A DNA stretch of 64,000 nucleotides from Gemmatimonadota bacterium. Its GTDB lineage: Bacteria > Gemmatimonadota > Gemmatimonadetes > Longimicrobiales > Gaopeijiaceae. The stretch spans positions 145,544 to 209,543 of the forward strand of contig JAJDNC010000103.1 of the NCBI GenBank assembly GCA_022340865.1, in the 5' to 3' direction. A model generated the notes under the pieces. It searched no databases and had not been told where the DNA came from. It saw only the letters and a program-made list of their open reading frames with translations. This document shows, piece after piece, positions 34,573 to 43,673 of the stretch. Within the stretch, counting starts at the first letter, position 1; every line of letters begins with the position of its first letter. The position numbers and the translations under genes were made by a program.

Positions 34573-36443
34573 AGCTGTTCCATCCCCACCTGCGGCGCAC
34601 TCGCGCGCTGGCCGCCCAGGCCGCGCTCTTCCTATTCATGGGGATCCTCGCCGCGGCTTTCTTCCGGATGCAGGTCCTGGGCTCCACGGTCTGGAGGCTC
34701 AAGGCCGAGTCGAACCGGTTGCGCCAGCTTCCCGTGCCGGCGCCGCGCGGCACCATTTACGACCGCAACGGGAAGGTCCTCGCCGACAACGTGCCGGGAT
34801 ACGCCATCACGCTCCTCCCCGAGCCTCTGGACTCCGTGAGGGCGACGCTCCACCGCATGAGGAAGTACGTCGACCTCTCCGACGAGCGCATCGACCGGGT
34901 GATCTCCACCATGCGCCGCTACGGCACGGAGGTCGTGGTGGATGGGGACGCGGACTTCAAGGTGGTGAGCGCGCTGGAGGAACGGAGTGCCGAGTTTCCC
35001 GACGTCTACATCGGCATGCGCCCGCGACGACGCTACCTCCTCGGGCCCGCGGCCGCCCACGTGCTGGGCTACGTGGGGGAGATCACCGCCGACGAGCTGG
35101 GGTCGCCGGAGTTCCCCGACTCGGTGTACGCGCAGGGCATGGTGGTGGGGAAGACCGGCATCGAGAAGGAGTACGAGCGCACGCTGCAGGGAAGGCCGGG
35201 CCTGCGCACCGTGGAGGTGGACGCCCGGGGCAGGATCGTCGGGGACTTCAAGGGCTTCACCGCGGACCCGGGGACACCGGGCAAGGACCTGCACCTGAAC
35301 CTGGACCTCGACCTGCAGAAGTGGATCGCGCACATCTTCCCGGACTCCATGGCCGGGGCGGTGGTGGCCATGGACCCGTCCGACGGGGGGGTGCTGGCCC
35401 TCTACTCGGCGCCCTCGTTCGACCCCAACGCGTTCGTGGGCGGCATCGCCCCGGACCTCTGGGCCAAGCTCAACTCCGACCCTCAGCATCCCCTCCTCGA
35501 CCGCGCCGTGATGAGCCGCTACCCCCCGGGCTCGACGTTCAAGCTGGCCACGGCGGCCATCGGCCTGGAGCTCGGGGTGGTGAGCCCTGGGGACACCATG
35601 CCCGAACGCTGCACCGGGGTCTTCATGTGGGGAGGGCGGGCGTGGCACTGCTGGGACGCCGCCGGCCACGGGAAGCAGACCCTCGAGGAGGCCATCGGCA
35701 ACTCGTGTGACATCTACTTCTATCAGCTGGGGCTGAAGATCGGCCTGGACCGCCTCTTGAAGGCGGCCACCGACATCGGCTTCAGCAAGCCGTGCCCCAT
35801 CGACCTGCCCCAGGAGGCGACGGGCGTCTTTCCGGACAGCCCCAAGTTCTGGCAGCGGCCCCCCTGGAACTACACGGGCCAGGAGGGCGAGGTGCTGAAC
35901 CTCGCCATCGGCCAGGGGCCCAATTCGCAGACGCCCCTCAAGATGGCGCAGTTCTACACGGCGCTGGCCCGGGACGGGACGGCGCCGGCCCCGTCCATCG
36001 CCAGGGGCGTGAAGACCGGCGATGCCTGGTCGCTGCACCTGTCGCCCCGGAGCCTGGCGGCGCTCCGGGACGGTCTGCGCAGGGCCACCGCGCCGGGGGG
36101 CACGGCCCACTACGAGACCGCGCTCCAGTACTGGTACGTCTGGGGGAAGACCGGAACGGCGCAGAACGTGCAGAGCCTGCAGGGGACCGCCGGGGACCAC
36201 GCGTGGTTCGCGGGGATGGCGGGTCCCCCGGGCAAGCCCCCGGAGATCGTCATCGTGGCGGTGGTGGAGCACGGTGAGCACGGCGGGAGCATCGCCGCGC
36301 CCATCGTGGCCAAGGCCGCCGACTATTACCTCCGGAAGAAGTACGGGCTTCCCATCGACACGATCCAGACGTATCAGGACTACATCAGGGCCGGCCTGGG
36401 GATTCCGCCCTGGTACCAGGCTCGCTTCGGGAAGCACCGATGA
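34569..36443 (+). CDS. mrdA: Penicillin-binding protein 2 (elongasome transpeptidase)
   Basis: A class B PBP that cross-links peptidoglycan during rod elongation. The 624-residue protein has an N-terminal membrane anchor (about 15-38), a pedestal domain starting LPVPAPRGTIYDRNGKVLADN, and the transpeptidase domain with Ser322 in SxxK (STFK), Ser379-Cys-Asp in the SxN/SxD position, and Lys527-Thr-Gly in KTGTAQ. The GTG start is fixed by a GTGA overlap with mreD, and the end overlaps rodA by 4 bp. All catalytic motifs are intact. Confidence 0.95.
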   Translation: MKLFHPHLRRTRALAAQAALFLFMGILAAAFFRMQVLGSTVWRLKAESNRLRQLPVPAPRGTIYDRNGKVLADNVPGYAITLLPEPLDSVRATLHRMRKYVDLSDERIDRVISTMRRYGTEVVVDGDADFKVVSALEERSAEFPDVYIGMRPRRRYLLGPAAAHVLGYVGEITADELGSPEFPDSVYAQGMVVGKTGIEKEYERTLQGRPGLRTVEVDARGRIVGDFKGFTADPGTPGKDLHLNLDLDLQKWIAHIFPDSMAGAVVAMDPSDGGVLALYSAPSFDPNAFVGGIAPDLWAKLNSDPQHPLLDRAVMSRYPPGSTFKLATAAIGLELGVVSPGDTMPERCTGVFMWGGRAWHCWDAAGHGKQTLEEAIGNSCDIYFYQLGLKIGLDRLLKAATDIGFSKPCPIDLPQEATGVFPDSPKFWQRPPWNYTGQEGEVLNLAIGQGPNSQTPLKMAQFYTALARDGTAPAPSIARGVKTGDAWSLHLSPRSLAALRDGLRRATAPGGTAHYETALQYWYVWGKTGTAQNVQSLQGTAGDHAWFAGMAGPPGKPPEIVIVAVVEHGEHGGSIAAPIVAKAADYYLRKKYGLPIDTIQTYQDYIRAGLGIPPWYQARFGKHR

Positions 36444-37675
36444 TCCGCCTGTTCCGGAGATGGGCGGTGGACCCACCGCTGGTGCTCGCGATCCTGGCGC
36501 TCTCGCTCTTCGGCATCGCCATGATCTATTCGGCGGGGGTGGTCTACATCCCCAACCCCGTCACGGCGCATGCGTGGATCCGTCAGAGCCTGTGGTTCGC
36601 CCTCGCCCTCATGGCGTTCACCGTGCTGGCGCGCGTGCCGTTGCGCTGGATCGAGTGGGTGGCGGTGCCGTCGTATGTGTTCAGCGTGTTGCTGCTGGCG
36701 ATCACGCTGGTCGTCGGCACGGGCGGGGGGACGGCGGCGGGCGTGAAGAGCTGGATCCGTTTCGGTCCCATCGGGTTCCAGCCCTCGGAGATCGCCAAGA
36801 TCGCCACCATCCTGGTGCTGGCCCGTCTGCTGGCGCAGCGGACGGAGGCGCCCACGTCGCTCAGGGATCTGCTGGCGCCGGCCGCCGTGGTGGCGCTTCC
36901 CCTGGGCCTGGTGATGCTGCAGCCGGATCTGGGGACCGCCATGGCCTTCGTGGGGATCCTCATCGCCATGCTCTTCTGGGCCGGTGCCCCCATCGCCATG
37001 CTGCTGCTGGTGGCGAGCCCCGTGGTGGGGCTGGTTCTGGCGTTCAACACCGAGATCTGGACGCTGTACATCCTGGGCGTGCTCGCCTTCCTGTACCTGT
37101 ACCGGTACCGCCTCTTCCTCTTCGAGTCGGTGACGGTGGTGCTGGCGAACCTGGCGGCCGGGACCATCGCGCGCCCGCTGTGGAAGTCGCTGAAGGCGTA
37201 CCAGCAGAACCGCATTCTGGTCTTTCTCAACCCCAACGCGGATCCCAGGGGCGCGGGGTACCAGATCATCCAGTCCAAGGTGGCCATCGGATCCGGCGGG
37301 CTCCTGGGGAAGGGCTTCACCCTGGGCACGCAGAAACGCTTCGACTTCCTCCCCGAGCAGCACACCGACTTCATCTTCAGCGTGGTGGGAGAGGAGCTCG
37401 GCTTCGTGGGCGCCCTGCTGGTTCTCCTCGCCTTCACGTACGTGCTCTGGCGGCTCGTCAAGCGGGCCCAGGACTCACCGGATCCCTTTGCCGGCCTGGT
37501 GCTGTTGGGTATCTTCGGAGCCTGGCTCGTTCACATCTTCGTCAATATCGGCATGACCGTGGGGCTCGTGCCGATCACCGGTATTCCCCTTCCGTTCATC
37601 AGCTACGGCGGGACGTTTCTGCTCATGTGCTGGGTGGCCGTGGCCCTGGCGGTGCGCGTCGCGGACGAGCGGTGA
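36440..37675 (+). CDS. rodA: Rod-shape SEDS glycosyltransferase RodA
   Basis: A SEDS-family peptidoglycan polymerase that works with PBP2. The 411-residue protein has about ten membrane helices. It shows KSWIRFGPIGFQPSEIAKI, LPLGLVMLQPDLGTAMAF (with the catalytic Asp of the family in the QPDLG motif), GSGGLLGKGFTLGTQKRFDFLPEQHTDFIFSVVGEELGF and VTGIPLPFISYGGTFLL. These are the SEDS hallmarks. It is the last of the five shape genes; the 75-bp gap to accD has no obvious terminator. Confidence 0.96.
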   Translation: MIRLFRRWAVDPPLVLAILALSLFGIAMIYSAGVVYIPNPVTAHAWIRQSLWFALALMAFTVLARVPLRWIEWVAVPSYVFSVLLLAITLVVGTGGGTAAGVKSWIRFGPIGFQPSEIAKIATILVLARLLAQRTEAPTSLRDLLAPAAVVALPLGLVMLQPDLGTAMAFVGILIAMLFWAGAPIAMLLLVASPVVGLVLAFNTEIWTLYILGVLAFLYLYRYRLFLFESVTVVLANLAAGTIARPLWKSLKAYQQNRILVFLNPNADPRGAGYQIIQSKVAIGSGGLLGKGFTLGTQKRFDFLPEQHTDFIFSVVGEELGFVGALLVLLAFTYVLWRLVKRAQDSPDPFAGLVLLGIFGAWLVHIFVNIGMTVGLVPITGIPLPFISYGGTFLLMCWVAVALAVRVADER

Positions 37676-37750
37676 ACAGGGGCACCCCGGGTGAGCGCCG
37701 GCGCGCGCCATGGACGGTGAAGCCCCGACCCCGCGAAAGGGAGCGCCTCT

Positions 37751-38662
37751 TTGGCCTGGTTCCGTAAGGACAAGAAGCCGCTGCAGGCTCAGGACCGTCG
37801 GGATGTTCCGAGCAACGTCTTCGACAAGTGCGCCGGTTGTGGGGAGATCCTCTACAGCGAACGGCTGGCGCAGAACCTGAACGTGTGCCCGAGCTGCGGG
37901 CATCACCTGCGCATTCCCGCCGGGGCGTACCTGGAGCTTCTCATCGACGACCAGACCTTCGAGGAGCTGGACGATCACCTGCGCGCCGCCGATCCCCTCG
38001 GGTTCCGCGACCTGAAGAGCTATCCGGAGCGCATCGCGGCTGCCGAAGCCAAGGGGAAGACGGAGGCGGTCATCAGCGGCCTGGGGGAGATCGAGGACGT
38101 CCCCGTGGTCATCGCCGTGATGGACTTCTCCTTCGTGGGTGGCTCCATGGGCTCGGTGGTGGGCGAGAAGATCGCCCGGGCGGGGCGCGCGGCCCTGAGC
38201 CAGAAGGTCCCGCTGATCATCGTGAGCGCCTCCGGCGGTGCCCGCATGCAGGAGGGGATCTACAGCTTGATGCAGATGGCGAAGACCTCCGCCGTGCTGG
38301 CGCGGCTCCACGAGGCGGGGATCCCGTACATCTCCATCCTCACCAACCCCACCACCGGCGGCGTGACCGCGTCGTTCGCCATGCTGGGCGACGTCAACGT
38401 CGCCGAGCCCGGCGCGCTGGTGGGCTTTGCCGGGCCGCGGGTCATCGAGGAGACCATCAAGCAGGAGCTTCCCGAGGGATTCCAGCGCTCGGAGTTCCTC
38501 CTGGACCACGGGATGGTGGATATCGTCGTGGACCGTCGCGAGCTCAAGCAGACCGTGGCGCGCCTGCTCCGACACATGCTCGGCAAGCCGGCGGCCACGG
38601 TCGGGGTCGAGGACACGGAGGGGGACGCGGGAACCGAGGGGGTGGAGCGATCCGCCGGATGA
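37751..38662 (+). CDS. accD: Acetyl-CoA carboxylase carboxyltransferase subunit beta
   Basis: The zinc-containing beta subunit of the carboxyltransferase that makes malonyl-CoA for fatty acid synthesis. The four-cysteine zinc ribbon is Cys27, Cys30, Cys46 and Cys49. The crotonase-like core shows SGLGEIEDVPVVIAVMDFSFVGGSMGSVVGEKI, SASGGARMQEGI and NPTTGGVTASFAMLGDVNVAEPGALVGFAGPRVIEETI. The start is TTG at 37751 with AAAGGGAG about 7 nt upstream. It precedes folC, the frequent accD-folC pairing, 10 bp apart. Confidence 0.96.
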   Translation: MAWFRKDKKPLQAQDRRDVPSNVFDKCAGCGEILYSERLAQNLNVCPSCGHHLRIPAGAYLELLIDDQTFEELDDHLRAADPLGFRDLKSYPERIAAAEAKGKTEAVISGLGEIEDVPVVIAVMDFSFVGGSMGSVVGEKIARAGRAALSQKVPLIIVSASGGARMQEGIYSLMQMAKTSAVLARLHEAGIPYISILTNPTTGGVTASFAMLGDVNVAEPGALVGFAGPRVIEETIKQELPEGFQRSEFLLDHGMVDIVVDRRELKQTVARLLRHMLGKPAATVGVEDTEGDAGTEGVERSAG

Positions 38663-38672
38663 TCCACCGCGC

Positions 38673-40022
38673 ATGAGCCACCCCTTCGGCCGGGGCGCGG
38701 GGCAGCCCGTGGCGCCGGAGCGCCTCGACCGCCCCTTCGCCGACCCGCTGGTGGGACGGCTCTTCCCGCCCCTCGCCACGGGCGTCCACTGGGGACTCGA
38801 GCGAACCCGGGACGCGCTGAGCTTCCTGGGCGACCCCCACCGGCGCTTCCCGGTGCTGCACGTGGGCGGGACCAACGGAAAGGGATCGGTGGCCACGACC
38901 CTGGCCGCGGTGCTGAACCGGTCGGGCGTGCGCACCGGCTGCTTCACGTCGCCCCACCTCTGCTCGTTCCGAGAGCGAGTCGTGGTGGGCGGAGAGGCGC
39001 TGGCAGAGGAAGTCCTGACGGAGCGGGCCGCGGAGATCGCCGACGCCGTGCGTCGCTTCGGGCTCACGTTCTTCGAGGCCGTGACCGTGCTGGGCCTGCA
39101 CGCGTTCGCCCGGGAGCGCGTGGATCTGGCCGTGGCGGAGGTGGGGTTGGGGGGGCGGCTCGACGCCACCAACGTCGTCACCCCGTTGGTGTCGGCGGTG
39201 ACCAACGTGGCCATGGACCACGCCGAGTACCTGGGTGACACGCTGCCCCTCATCGCCCGCGAGAAGGCCGGCATCGTCAAGAGGGGCGTGCCCTTCGTCA
39301 CCGCCGAGCCCGACCCCGCGATCTTCGAGCTGTTCCGCTCCATCGCTGGGGAGCGAGGCGCTCCGTTCTTCGGCGTGCGCCCTGGAGATCTCTCCGGCAT
39401 CGACGTCGCCAGGGACCACACGGCGTTCACACTGCGCACGCGTGCCTGGGGTGAGCTGCGGGTACGCACCCCGCTGGTAGGGCGGCACCAGGCGGCGAAC
39501 GCGGCTCTCGCGGTGGAGATCCTGGAGCACCTGCCGGACGGCCTGCGCCCCGACGCCGAGGCCGTGCTGACGGGAGTCGCTCAGGTGGTGCACCCGGGCA
39601 GGGATCAGATCGAGGTCATCGACGGGACCACCTGGCTCCTGGACGTCGCGCACAACACCGCGGGGGTCCTCTCGCTGGTGGACACCCTGGACCGCGTCGC
39701 CCTTCCGGAGCCCGTCGTGGCCCTGGTGGGCGTGCTGGGTGACAAGGACTGGCGGGTCATGCTCCCGCCCCTCCTCTCCAGGACGGACCGGGCCGTCCTC
39801 ACGCAACCGCCCTCGGCGCCGCCGGAGCGGCGCTGGGACGTGGAGGATGCCGCCGGGGCCGTGGAGCACGTCTGTCCCCTGAGGGTGGAGGAGGACTTCG
39901 TGGCGGCGCTGGAGTCGGCGCGGAAGGAGGCCGCCGGCGGGACGGTGGTGGTCACCGGGTCGTGTCATACGGTGGGGAGCGCGCTCAAGGTGCTGGGGAG
40001 GGAGCCGCTGGCCGCCCGCTGA
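38673..40022 (+). CDS. folC: Bifunctional dihydrofolate synthase/folylpolyglutamate synthase
   Basis: It adds glutamate to dihydropteroate and to folates in the cytoplasm. The 449-residue Mur-ligase-like protein carries the ATP loop VLHVGGTNGKGSVATTLAAVL, the SPHLCSFRERV block, the VGLGGRLDATNVV signature and LLDVAHNTAGV. The ATG at 38673 matches the family start. A family-typical C-terminal domain contains VALVGVLGDKDW. It directly follows accD; the next gene, hisS, has a separate promoter. Confidence 0.95.
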   Translation: MSHPFGRGAGQPVAPERLDRPFADPLVGRLFPPLATGVHWGLERTRDALSFLGDPHRRFPVLHVGGTNGKGSVATTLAAVLNRSGVRTGCFTSPHLCSFRERVVVGGEALAEEVLTERAAEIADAVRRFGLTFFEAVTVLGLHAFARERVDLAVAEVGLGGRLDATNVVTPLVSAVTNVAMDHAEYLGDTLPLIAREKAGIVKRGVPFVTAEPDPAIFELFRSIAGERGAPFFGVRPGDLSGIDVARDHTAFTLRTRAWGELRVRTPLVGRHQAANAALAVEILEHLPDGLRPDAEAVLTGVAQVVHPGRDQIEVIDGTTWLLDVAHNTAGVLSLVDTLDRVALPEPVVALVGVLGDKDWRVMLPPLLSRTDRAVLTQPPSAPPERRWDVEDAAGAVEHVCPLRVEEDFVAALESARKEAAGGTVVVTGSCHTVGSALKVLGREPLAAR

Positions 40023-40039
40023 GTTCTCCGTGGCCCCGG

Positions 40040-40067
40040 TTGAATCGATTCCTCCGGCCGCTAGATT
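40040..40067 (+). promoter_or_regulatory. hisS: hisS promoter, predicted leaderless transcript
   Basis: TTGAAT (40040-40045) and TAGATT (40062-40067) are 16 bp apart. The hisS ATG begins only 9 bases after the -10 box, so transcription would start at or within a few bases of the start codon. No ribosome-binding site lies upstream. Confidence 0.55.
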
Positions 40068-40076
40068 CCGCCCTCC

Positions 40077-41447
40077 ATGACAACGCCCAACTTCTCCCGA
40101 CTCCCGGGGTTCCGGGACTTCCCGCCGGAAGACTTCGCGCTCCGCCAGCACCTGTTCGAGGCGTGGCGCCGGGCCTCGCGGCGATACGGCTTCCTGGAGT
40201 ACGACGGGCCGCCGCTGGAGCCGCTGGACCTGTACGTGGAGAAGAGCGGCGAGGAGATCGTGGGCCAGCTCTACAACTTCGTCGACAAGGGCGGCAGGGA
40301 GATCACGCTCCGGCCGGAGATGACCCCGACGCTGGCGCGGGTGCTGGGCGAACGGAGCCGCGGCATGGCCAAGCCCATCCGGTGGTTCACCGTGCCCCAG
40401 CTCTTCCGGTACGAGCGCCAGCAGCGCGGGCGCCTGCGAGAGCACTTCCAGTGGAACGCCGACATCGTGGGCGAGGACAGCGTCTCGGCCGACGCCGATG
40501 TGGTGGCGTTGGCCATCGACGCCCTCCGGGAGCTGGGACTCACGGAGAAGGACTTCCGCGCCCGCGTCTCCGACCGCCGCCTGCTCACCGCCGTGCTCCG
40601 GGAGGGGCTGGGAGTGGCGGAGGGCCGCCTGGGTGCCGCCTTCGGCGTCATCGACCGCTTCAGGAAGATGCCGCCGGCCGCGGTGGTCGAGAAGCTGGAG
40701 TCGGAGGTGGGGCTCGCCCCCGGCGCCGCCGAGGAGGCGGCGAAGCTGTTCGCCTCCCTGGACCTGGACGGCGTCGCCGAGCGGTTCGGTGGAAACGCCG
40801 CCGTCACCGCCGCCGCCGCTCCCCTGACGGAGTACGTGGCCATCCTCCGGGACATGGGCCTGGGCGACTACGTCGAGGTGGACCTCACCATCGTCCGGGG
40901 GCTGGCCTACTACACGGGGATCGTCTTCGAGCTCTTCGACACCGCGGGCGAGCTACGGGCCATCTGCGGCGGCGGCCGCTACGACCGCCTCCTGGAGCTG
41001 GTGGGTGGTGAGCCGTTGCCCGCGGTGGGATTCGGCATGGGGGACGTGGTGCTGGGAGAGCTCCTGGCGGACCGGGGCCTGGTGCCCCCGTACAGGAGAG
41101 CCGTGGACTACTTCGTAGTGGTCATCGGCGAGGAGCAGCGCGCCATGGCGTACCGCCTGGCCCACGGGCTCCGGGAGCGGGGACACCGCGTGGTGTACGC
41201 GCTGCGTGAGCAGGCGGTGCGCAAGCAGTTCAAGGCGGCGGAGACCGAGGGCGCCCGCGCTGCCCTCGTCGTCGGGCCCGAGGAAGCCGCCCGCGACGTG
41301 GTGAAGCTGCGGGACATGAAGAGCGGCGAGGAGCGCGAGGTGAGCGTCGAGGAGCTTCTCGCCGGTACGGTCGGGGTACCCTCGGCGGACGACACGGCGG
41401 GGTCGGGACCCGGCACCGCCTCGAGTGCCGCCGGAGCGGCCCCATGA
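40077..41447 (+). CDS. hisS: Histidyl-tRNA synthetase
   Basis: A class II synthetase charging tRNA-His. The 456-residue protein shows motif 1 GFRDFPPEDFALRQHLFEAWRRASRRYGF, motif 2 LFRYERQQRGRLREHFQWNADIVG, the histidine-specific GLAYYTGIVFELF and motif 3 ELVGGEPLPAVGFGMGDV, then an anticodon-binding domain. The C-terminus has an extra Gly/Ala/Ser-rich tail. There is no Shine-Dalgarno in front of the ATG, and the promoter lies right against it, suggesting leaderless translation. It overlaps the next gene by 4 bp. Confidence 0.96.
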   Translation: MTTPNFSRLPGFRDFPPEDFALRQHLFEAWRRASRRYGFLEYDGPPLEPLDLYVEKSGEEIVGQLYNFVDKGGREITLRPEMTPTLARVLGERSRGMAKPIRWFTVPQLFRYERQQRGRLREHFQWNADIVGEDSVSADADVVALAIDALRELGLTEKDFRARVSDRRLLTAVLREGLGVAEGRLGAAFGVIDRFRKMPPAAVVEKLESEVGLAPGAAEEAAKLFASLDLDGVAERFGGNAAVTAAAAPLTEYVAILRDMGLGDYVEVDLTIVRGLAYYTGIVFELFDTAGELRAICGGGRYDRLLELVGGEPLPAVGFGMGDVVLGELLADRGLVPPYRRAVDYFVVVIGEEQRAMAYRLAHGLRERGHRVVYALREQAVRKQFKAAETEGARAALVVGPEEAARDVVKLRDMKSGEEREVSVEELLAGTVGVPSADDTAGSGPGTASSAAGAAP

Positions 41448-41776
41448 GCAGGAGGAGCCGCGCGGTCCGCAGGCGCCACGAGAACGACGCCGAGGCGGTG
41501 CGCATCGCGAAGGAGGTGACCAGCCGCGCGTTGAAGCGCCTGGACGTCCTGGAGTGGGTGATGCTCCTGGGCGCGGCAACCCTGTCGGCTGTGGCGGGGG
41601 CGCTGGTGGGGGTCCTGGCCGCTCACGTGCTGGGATTCTCCTTCCGGGTGACGTGGGTGGTGGCTTCGCTGCTGATCTTCGGTGTGCCCGGCTGGTTCGC
41701 CATGCGCCGGGCGAAACGGGAGGACGCGGCGTTTCGTGAGAGGATCCTGAAGCAGAGCGGCAGATCGGATGGCTGA
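41444..41776 (+). CDS. Small membrane protein of unknown function
   Basis: A 110-residue protein with a basic, helical N-terminus (about 1-38) and two predicted transmembrane helices (about 40-62 and 68-88), then a charged tail. The ATG overlaps the hisS stop (ATGA) and the end overlaps proS by 8 bp, so it is firmly embedded in a hisS-proS operon. I recognise no family. Its tight coupling to two tRNA synthetases is the only hint of function. Confidence 0.75.
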   Translation: MSRRSRAVRRRHENDAEAVRIAKEVTSRALKRLDVLEWVMLLGAATLSAVAGALVGVLAAHVLGFSFRVTWVVASLLIFGVPGWFAMRRAKREDAAFRERILKQSGRSDG

Positions 41777-43232
41777 CGAGAAGAAGCTGACGCCCAGGGG
41801 GGAGGACTTCGCCGCCTGGTACAACGAGGTCGTGCTGCGCGCGGAGCTCGCGGACTATTCGCCGGTGCGCGGAAGCATGGTCATCCGCCCGTGGGGATAC
41901 GGGATCTGGGAGAACATGCAGCGTGCCCTGGACGACATGTTCAAGGCCACCGGGCACGAGAACGCGTACTTCCCGCTCCTGATTCCCATGAGCTTCATCG
42001 AGCGGGAGCAGGAGCACGTGGAAGGCTTCGCGCCGGAGCTCGCCGTGGTCACGAGAGCCGGGGGGAAGGAGCTGGAGGAGCCGCTGGTCATCCGGCCGAC
42101 GTCGGAGACCATCATCTACTCGATGTACGCCAAGTGGGTGCAGAGCTGGCGGGACCTGCCGGTGCTCCTGAACCAGTGGGCCAACGTCATGCGTTGGGAG
42201 ATGCGCACGCGGCTCTTCCTGCGCACCTCGGAGTTCCTCTGGCAGGAGGGGCACACGGCCCACGCCACTGGTGAGGAAGCGGAGCGCGAGACGCTCCTCA
42301 TCCTGGGGATCTACCGCCGGTTCATGGAGGAGTGGATGGCCATGCCTCCCATCACCGGCCTCAAGTCCAACTCGGAGAAGTTCGCCGGGGCGGTGCGAAG
42401 TTACGCGTGCGAGGCGCTCATGCAGGACAACAAGGCCCTGCAGGCGGGCACGTCCCACTTCCTGGGCCAGAACTTCTCGCGCCAGTTCGACCTCAAGTTC
42501 CAGTCCGAGGCCGGGCAGGAGGAGTACGCCTGGAACACATCGTGGGGCGTCTCCACCCGCCTTGTGGGCGGCCTGGTGATGACCCACGGCGACGACGCGG
42601 GGATCGTGGTGCCGCCACGGCTCGCACCCCTCCAGGTCGTCATCGTGCCCATCCTCAAGGGGGACGACACGGCGGCGGCGGTGAAGGCCAAGGCCGCGGA
42701 GGTTGCGGACAGACTGCGGGAGCTGGGTCTGCGCGCTCGTGTCGACGACAGGGACAACGTGTCGCCGGGCTCGAAGTACTACGAGTGGGAGCGCAAGGGC
42801 GTGCCCATGCGCGTCGAGATCGGACCCAGGGACCTCGCCGAGGGGAAGCTCGCCCTGGCCCGCCGGCTCGTCCCGGAGGGAGCCAAGCGCAAGGAGTTCG
42901 TCGCCGAGGGCGAGGCCGTCGCCGGGATGCCGGAGCGCCTGGAGGCGTTCCAGGCGGAGCTCCTGCAGGCCGCGCTGCGCCGGCGCGATGAGCACTCGTA
43001 CAGAGGCGTGAAGAGCGTCGACGAGGTGAAGGAGATCCTCGACGGCCCCGGCGGGTTCGTCTTCACCGGGTGGAACGGGGACCCGGCGGTGGAGCAGACC
43101 ATGAAGGACGCCTGCAAGGCCACCTCGCGGGTAGTCGCCAGCGAGGAATTCCGCTCCGAGACGCCGCCGGAGCGGTGCGTCTCCGGAGACGGTCCGTCCC
43201 AAATGGAGGTCGTCTGGGCGAGGGCGTACTGA
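41769..43232 (+). CDS. proS: Prolyl-tRNA synthetase, archaeal/eukaryal type
   Basis: It charges tRNA-Pro. The 487-residue size and lack of a roughly 180-residue editing insertion between motifs 2 and 3 mark the archaeal/eukaryal (ThermoPro) type. Visible blocks are RGSMVIRPWGYGIWENMQRALDDMFKATGHENAYFPLLIP, the motif 2 region RWEMRTRLFLRTSEFLWQEGHTAH, and GVSTRLVGGLVMTHGDD (motif 3). The protein ends in Tyr, which in this type folds back towards the active site. It overlaps the small membrane protein gene by 8 bp and converges with the Rid-family gene. Confidence 0.95.
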   Translation: MADEKKLTPRGEDFAAWYNEVVLRAELADYSPVRGSMVIRPWGYGIWENMQRALDDMFKATGHENAYFPLLIPMSFIEREQEHVEGFAPELAVVTRAGGKELEEPLVIRPTSETIIYSMYAKWVQSWRDLPVLLNQWANVMRWEMRTRLFLRTSEFLWQEGHTAHATGEEAERETLLILGIYRRFMEEWMAMPPITGLKSNSEKFAGAVRSYACEALMQDNKALQAGTSHFLGQNFSRQFDLKFQSEAGQEEYAWNTSWGVSTRLVGGLVMTHGDDAGIVVPPRLAPLQVVIVPILKGDDTAAAVKAKAAEVADRLRELGLRARVDDRDNVSPGSKYYEWERKGVPMRVEIGPRDLAEGKLALARRLVPEGAKRKEFVAEGEAVAGMPERLEAFQAELLQAALRRRDEHSYRGVKSVDEVKEILDGPGGFVFTGWNGDPAVEQTMKDACKATSRVVASEEFRSETPPERCVSGDGPSQMEVVWARAY

Positions 43233-43234
43233 CG

Positions 43235-43627
43235 TCAGCGCGCCTCCACCACCGCATCCGCCTCGATCTCGATGAGCATGTCGGGGTCGATGAGGCGCCT
43301 CACCTCCACCATGGACGTGGTGGGGGGATGCGCGCCGAAGGCCTCCGCGTGGGCGCGTCCGTACTCGGCCCAGCGTGAGATGTCGGTGACGAACATGCGG
43401 GTGCGCGTCACGTCGGCCAGGGAAGCGCCCACGCCGGCCAGTGCCTCCGAGATGAGCTCGAGACAGCGCGCGGCCTGACCGTACGCGTCGCCGGGGGCGT
43501 GCACGCCCCCTCCGGAGGCCAGCGGCGCCGTGCCGGTCACGAACACCCGGGCTCCGACCCTGAGTGCACGGCAATAGCCCACCTGGGACTCCCACGGCGC
43601 CTCGCTGAAGGCCCTCTGGAACGGCAT
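43235..43627 (-). CDS. RidA/YjgF-family protein lacking the canonical arginine
   Basis: A 130-residue Rid-family protein. It shows the fold signatures RVFVTGTAPL, AARCLELISEALAGVGASLADVTRTRMFVTDISRW and IEIEADAV. The usual imine-binding Arg (in ARS) is replaced: the segment reads HPPTTSMVEVRRL, with Thr104 at that position. RidA proper deaminates 2-aminoacrylate through this Arg, so this is probably another Rid subfamily with unknown activity. The ATG at 43627 is chosen because AGGAGG lies 5 nt upstream. It converges with proS, 2 bp apart. Confidence 0.85.
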   Translation of the reverse strand: MPFQRAFSEAPWESQVGYCRALRVGARVFVTGTAPLASGGGVHAPGDAYGQAARCLELISEALAGVGASLADVTRTRMFVTDISRWAEYGRAHAEAFGAHPPTTSMVEVRRLIDPDMLIEIEADAVVEAR

Positions 43628-43650
43628 TTGCACCTCCTGGCTTCTCGAGT

Positions 43651-43673
43651 TCCACCGTCACTCCGACGGTGGA
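43651..43673 (-). repeat. 9-bp inverted repeat in the leader of the Rid-family gene
   Basis: TCCACCGTC (43651-43659) pairs perfectly with GACGGTGGA (43665-43673) with loop ACTCC, about 25 bp upstream of the Rid-family ATG. It could be an operator or an mRNA stem. Confidence 0.45.
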
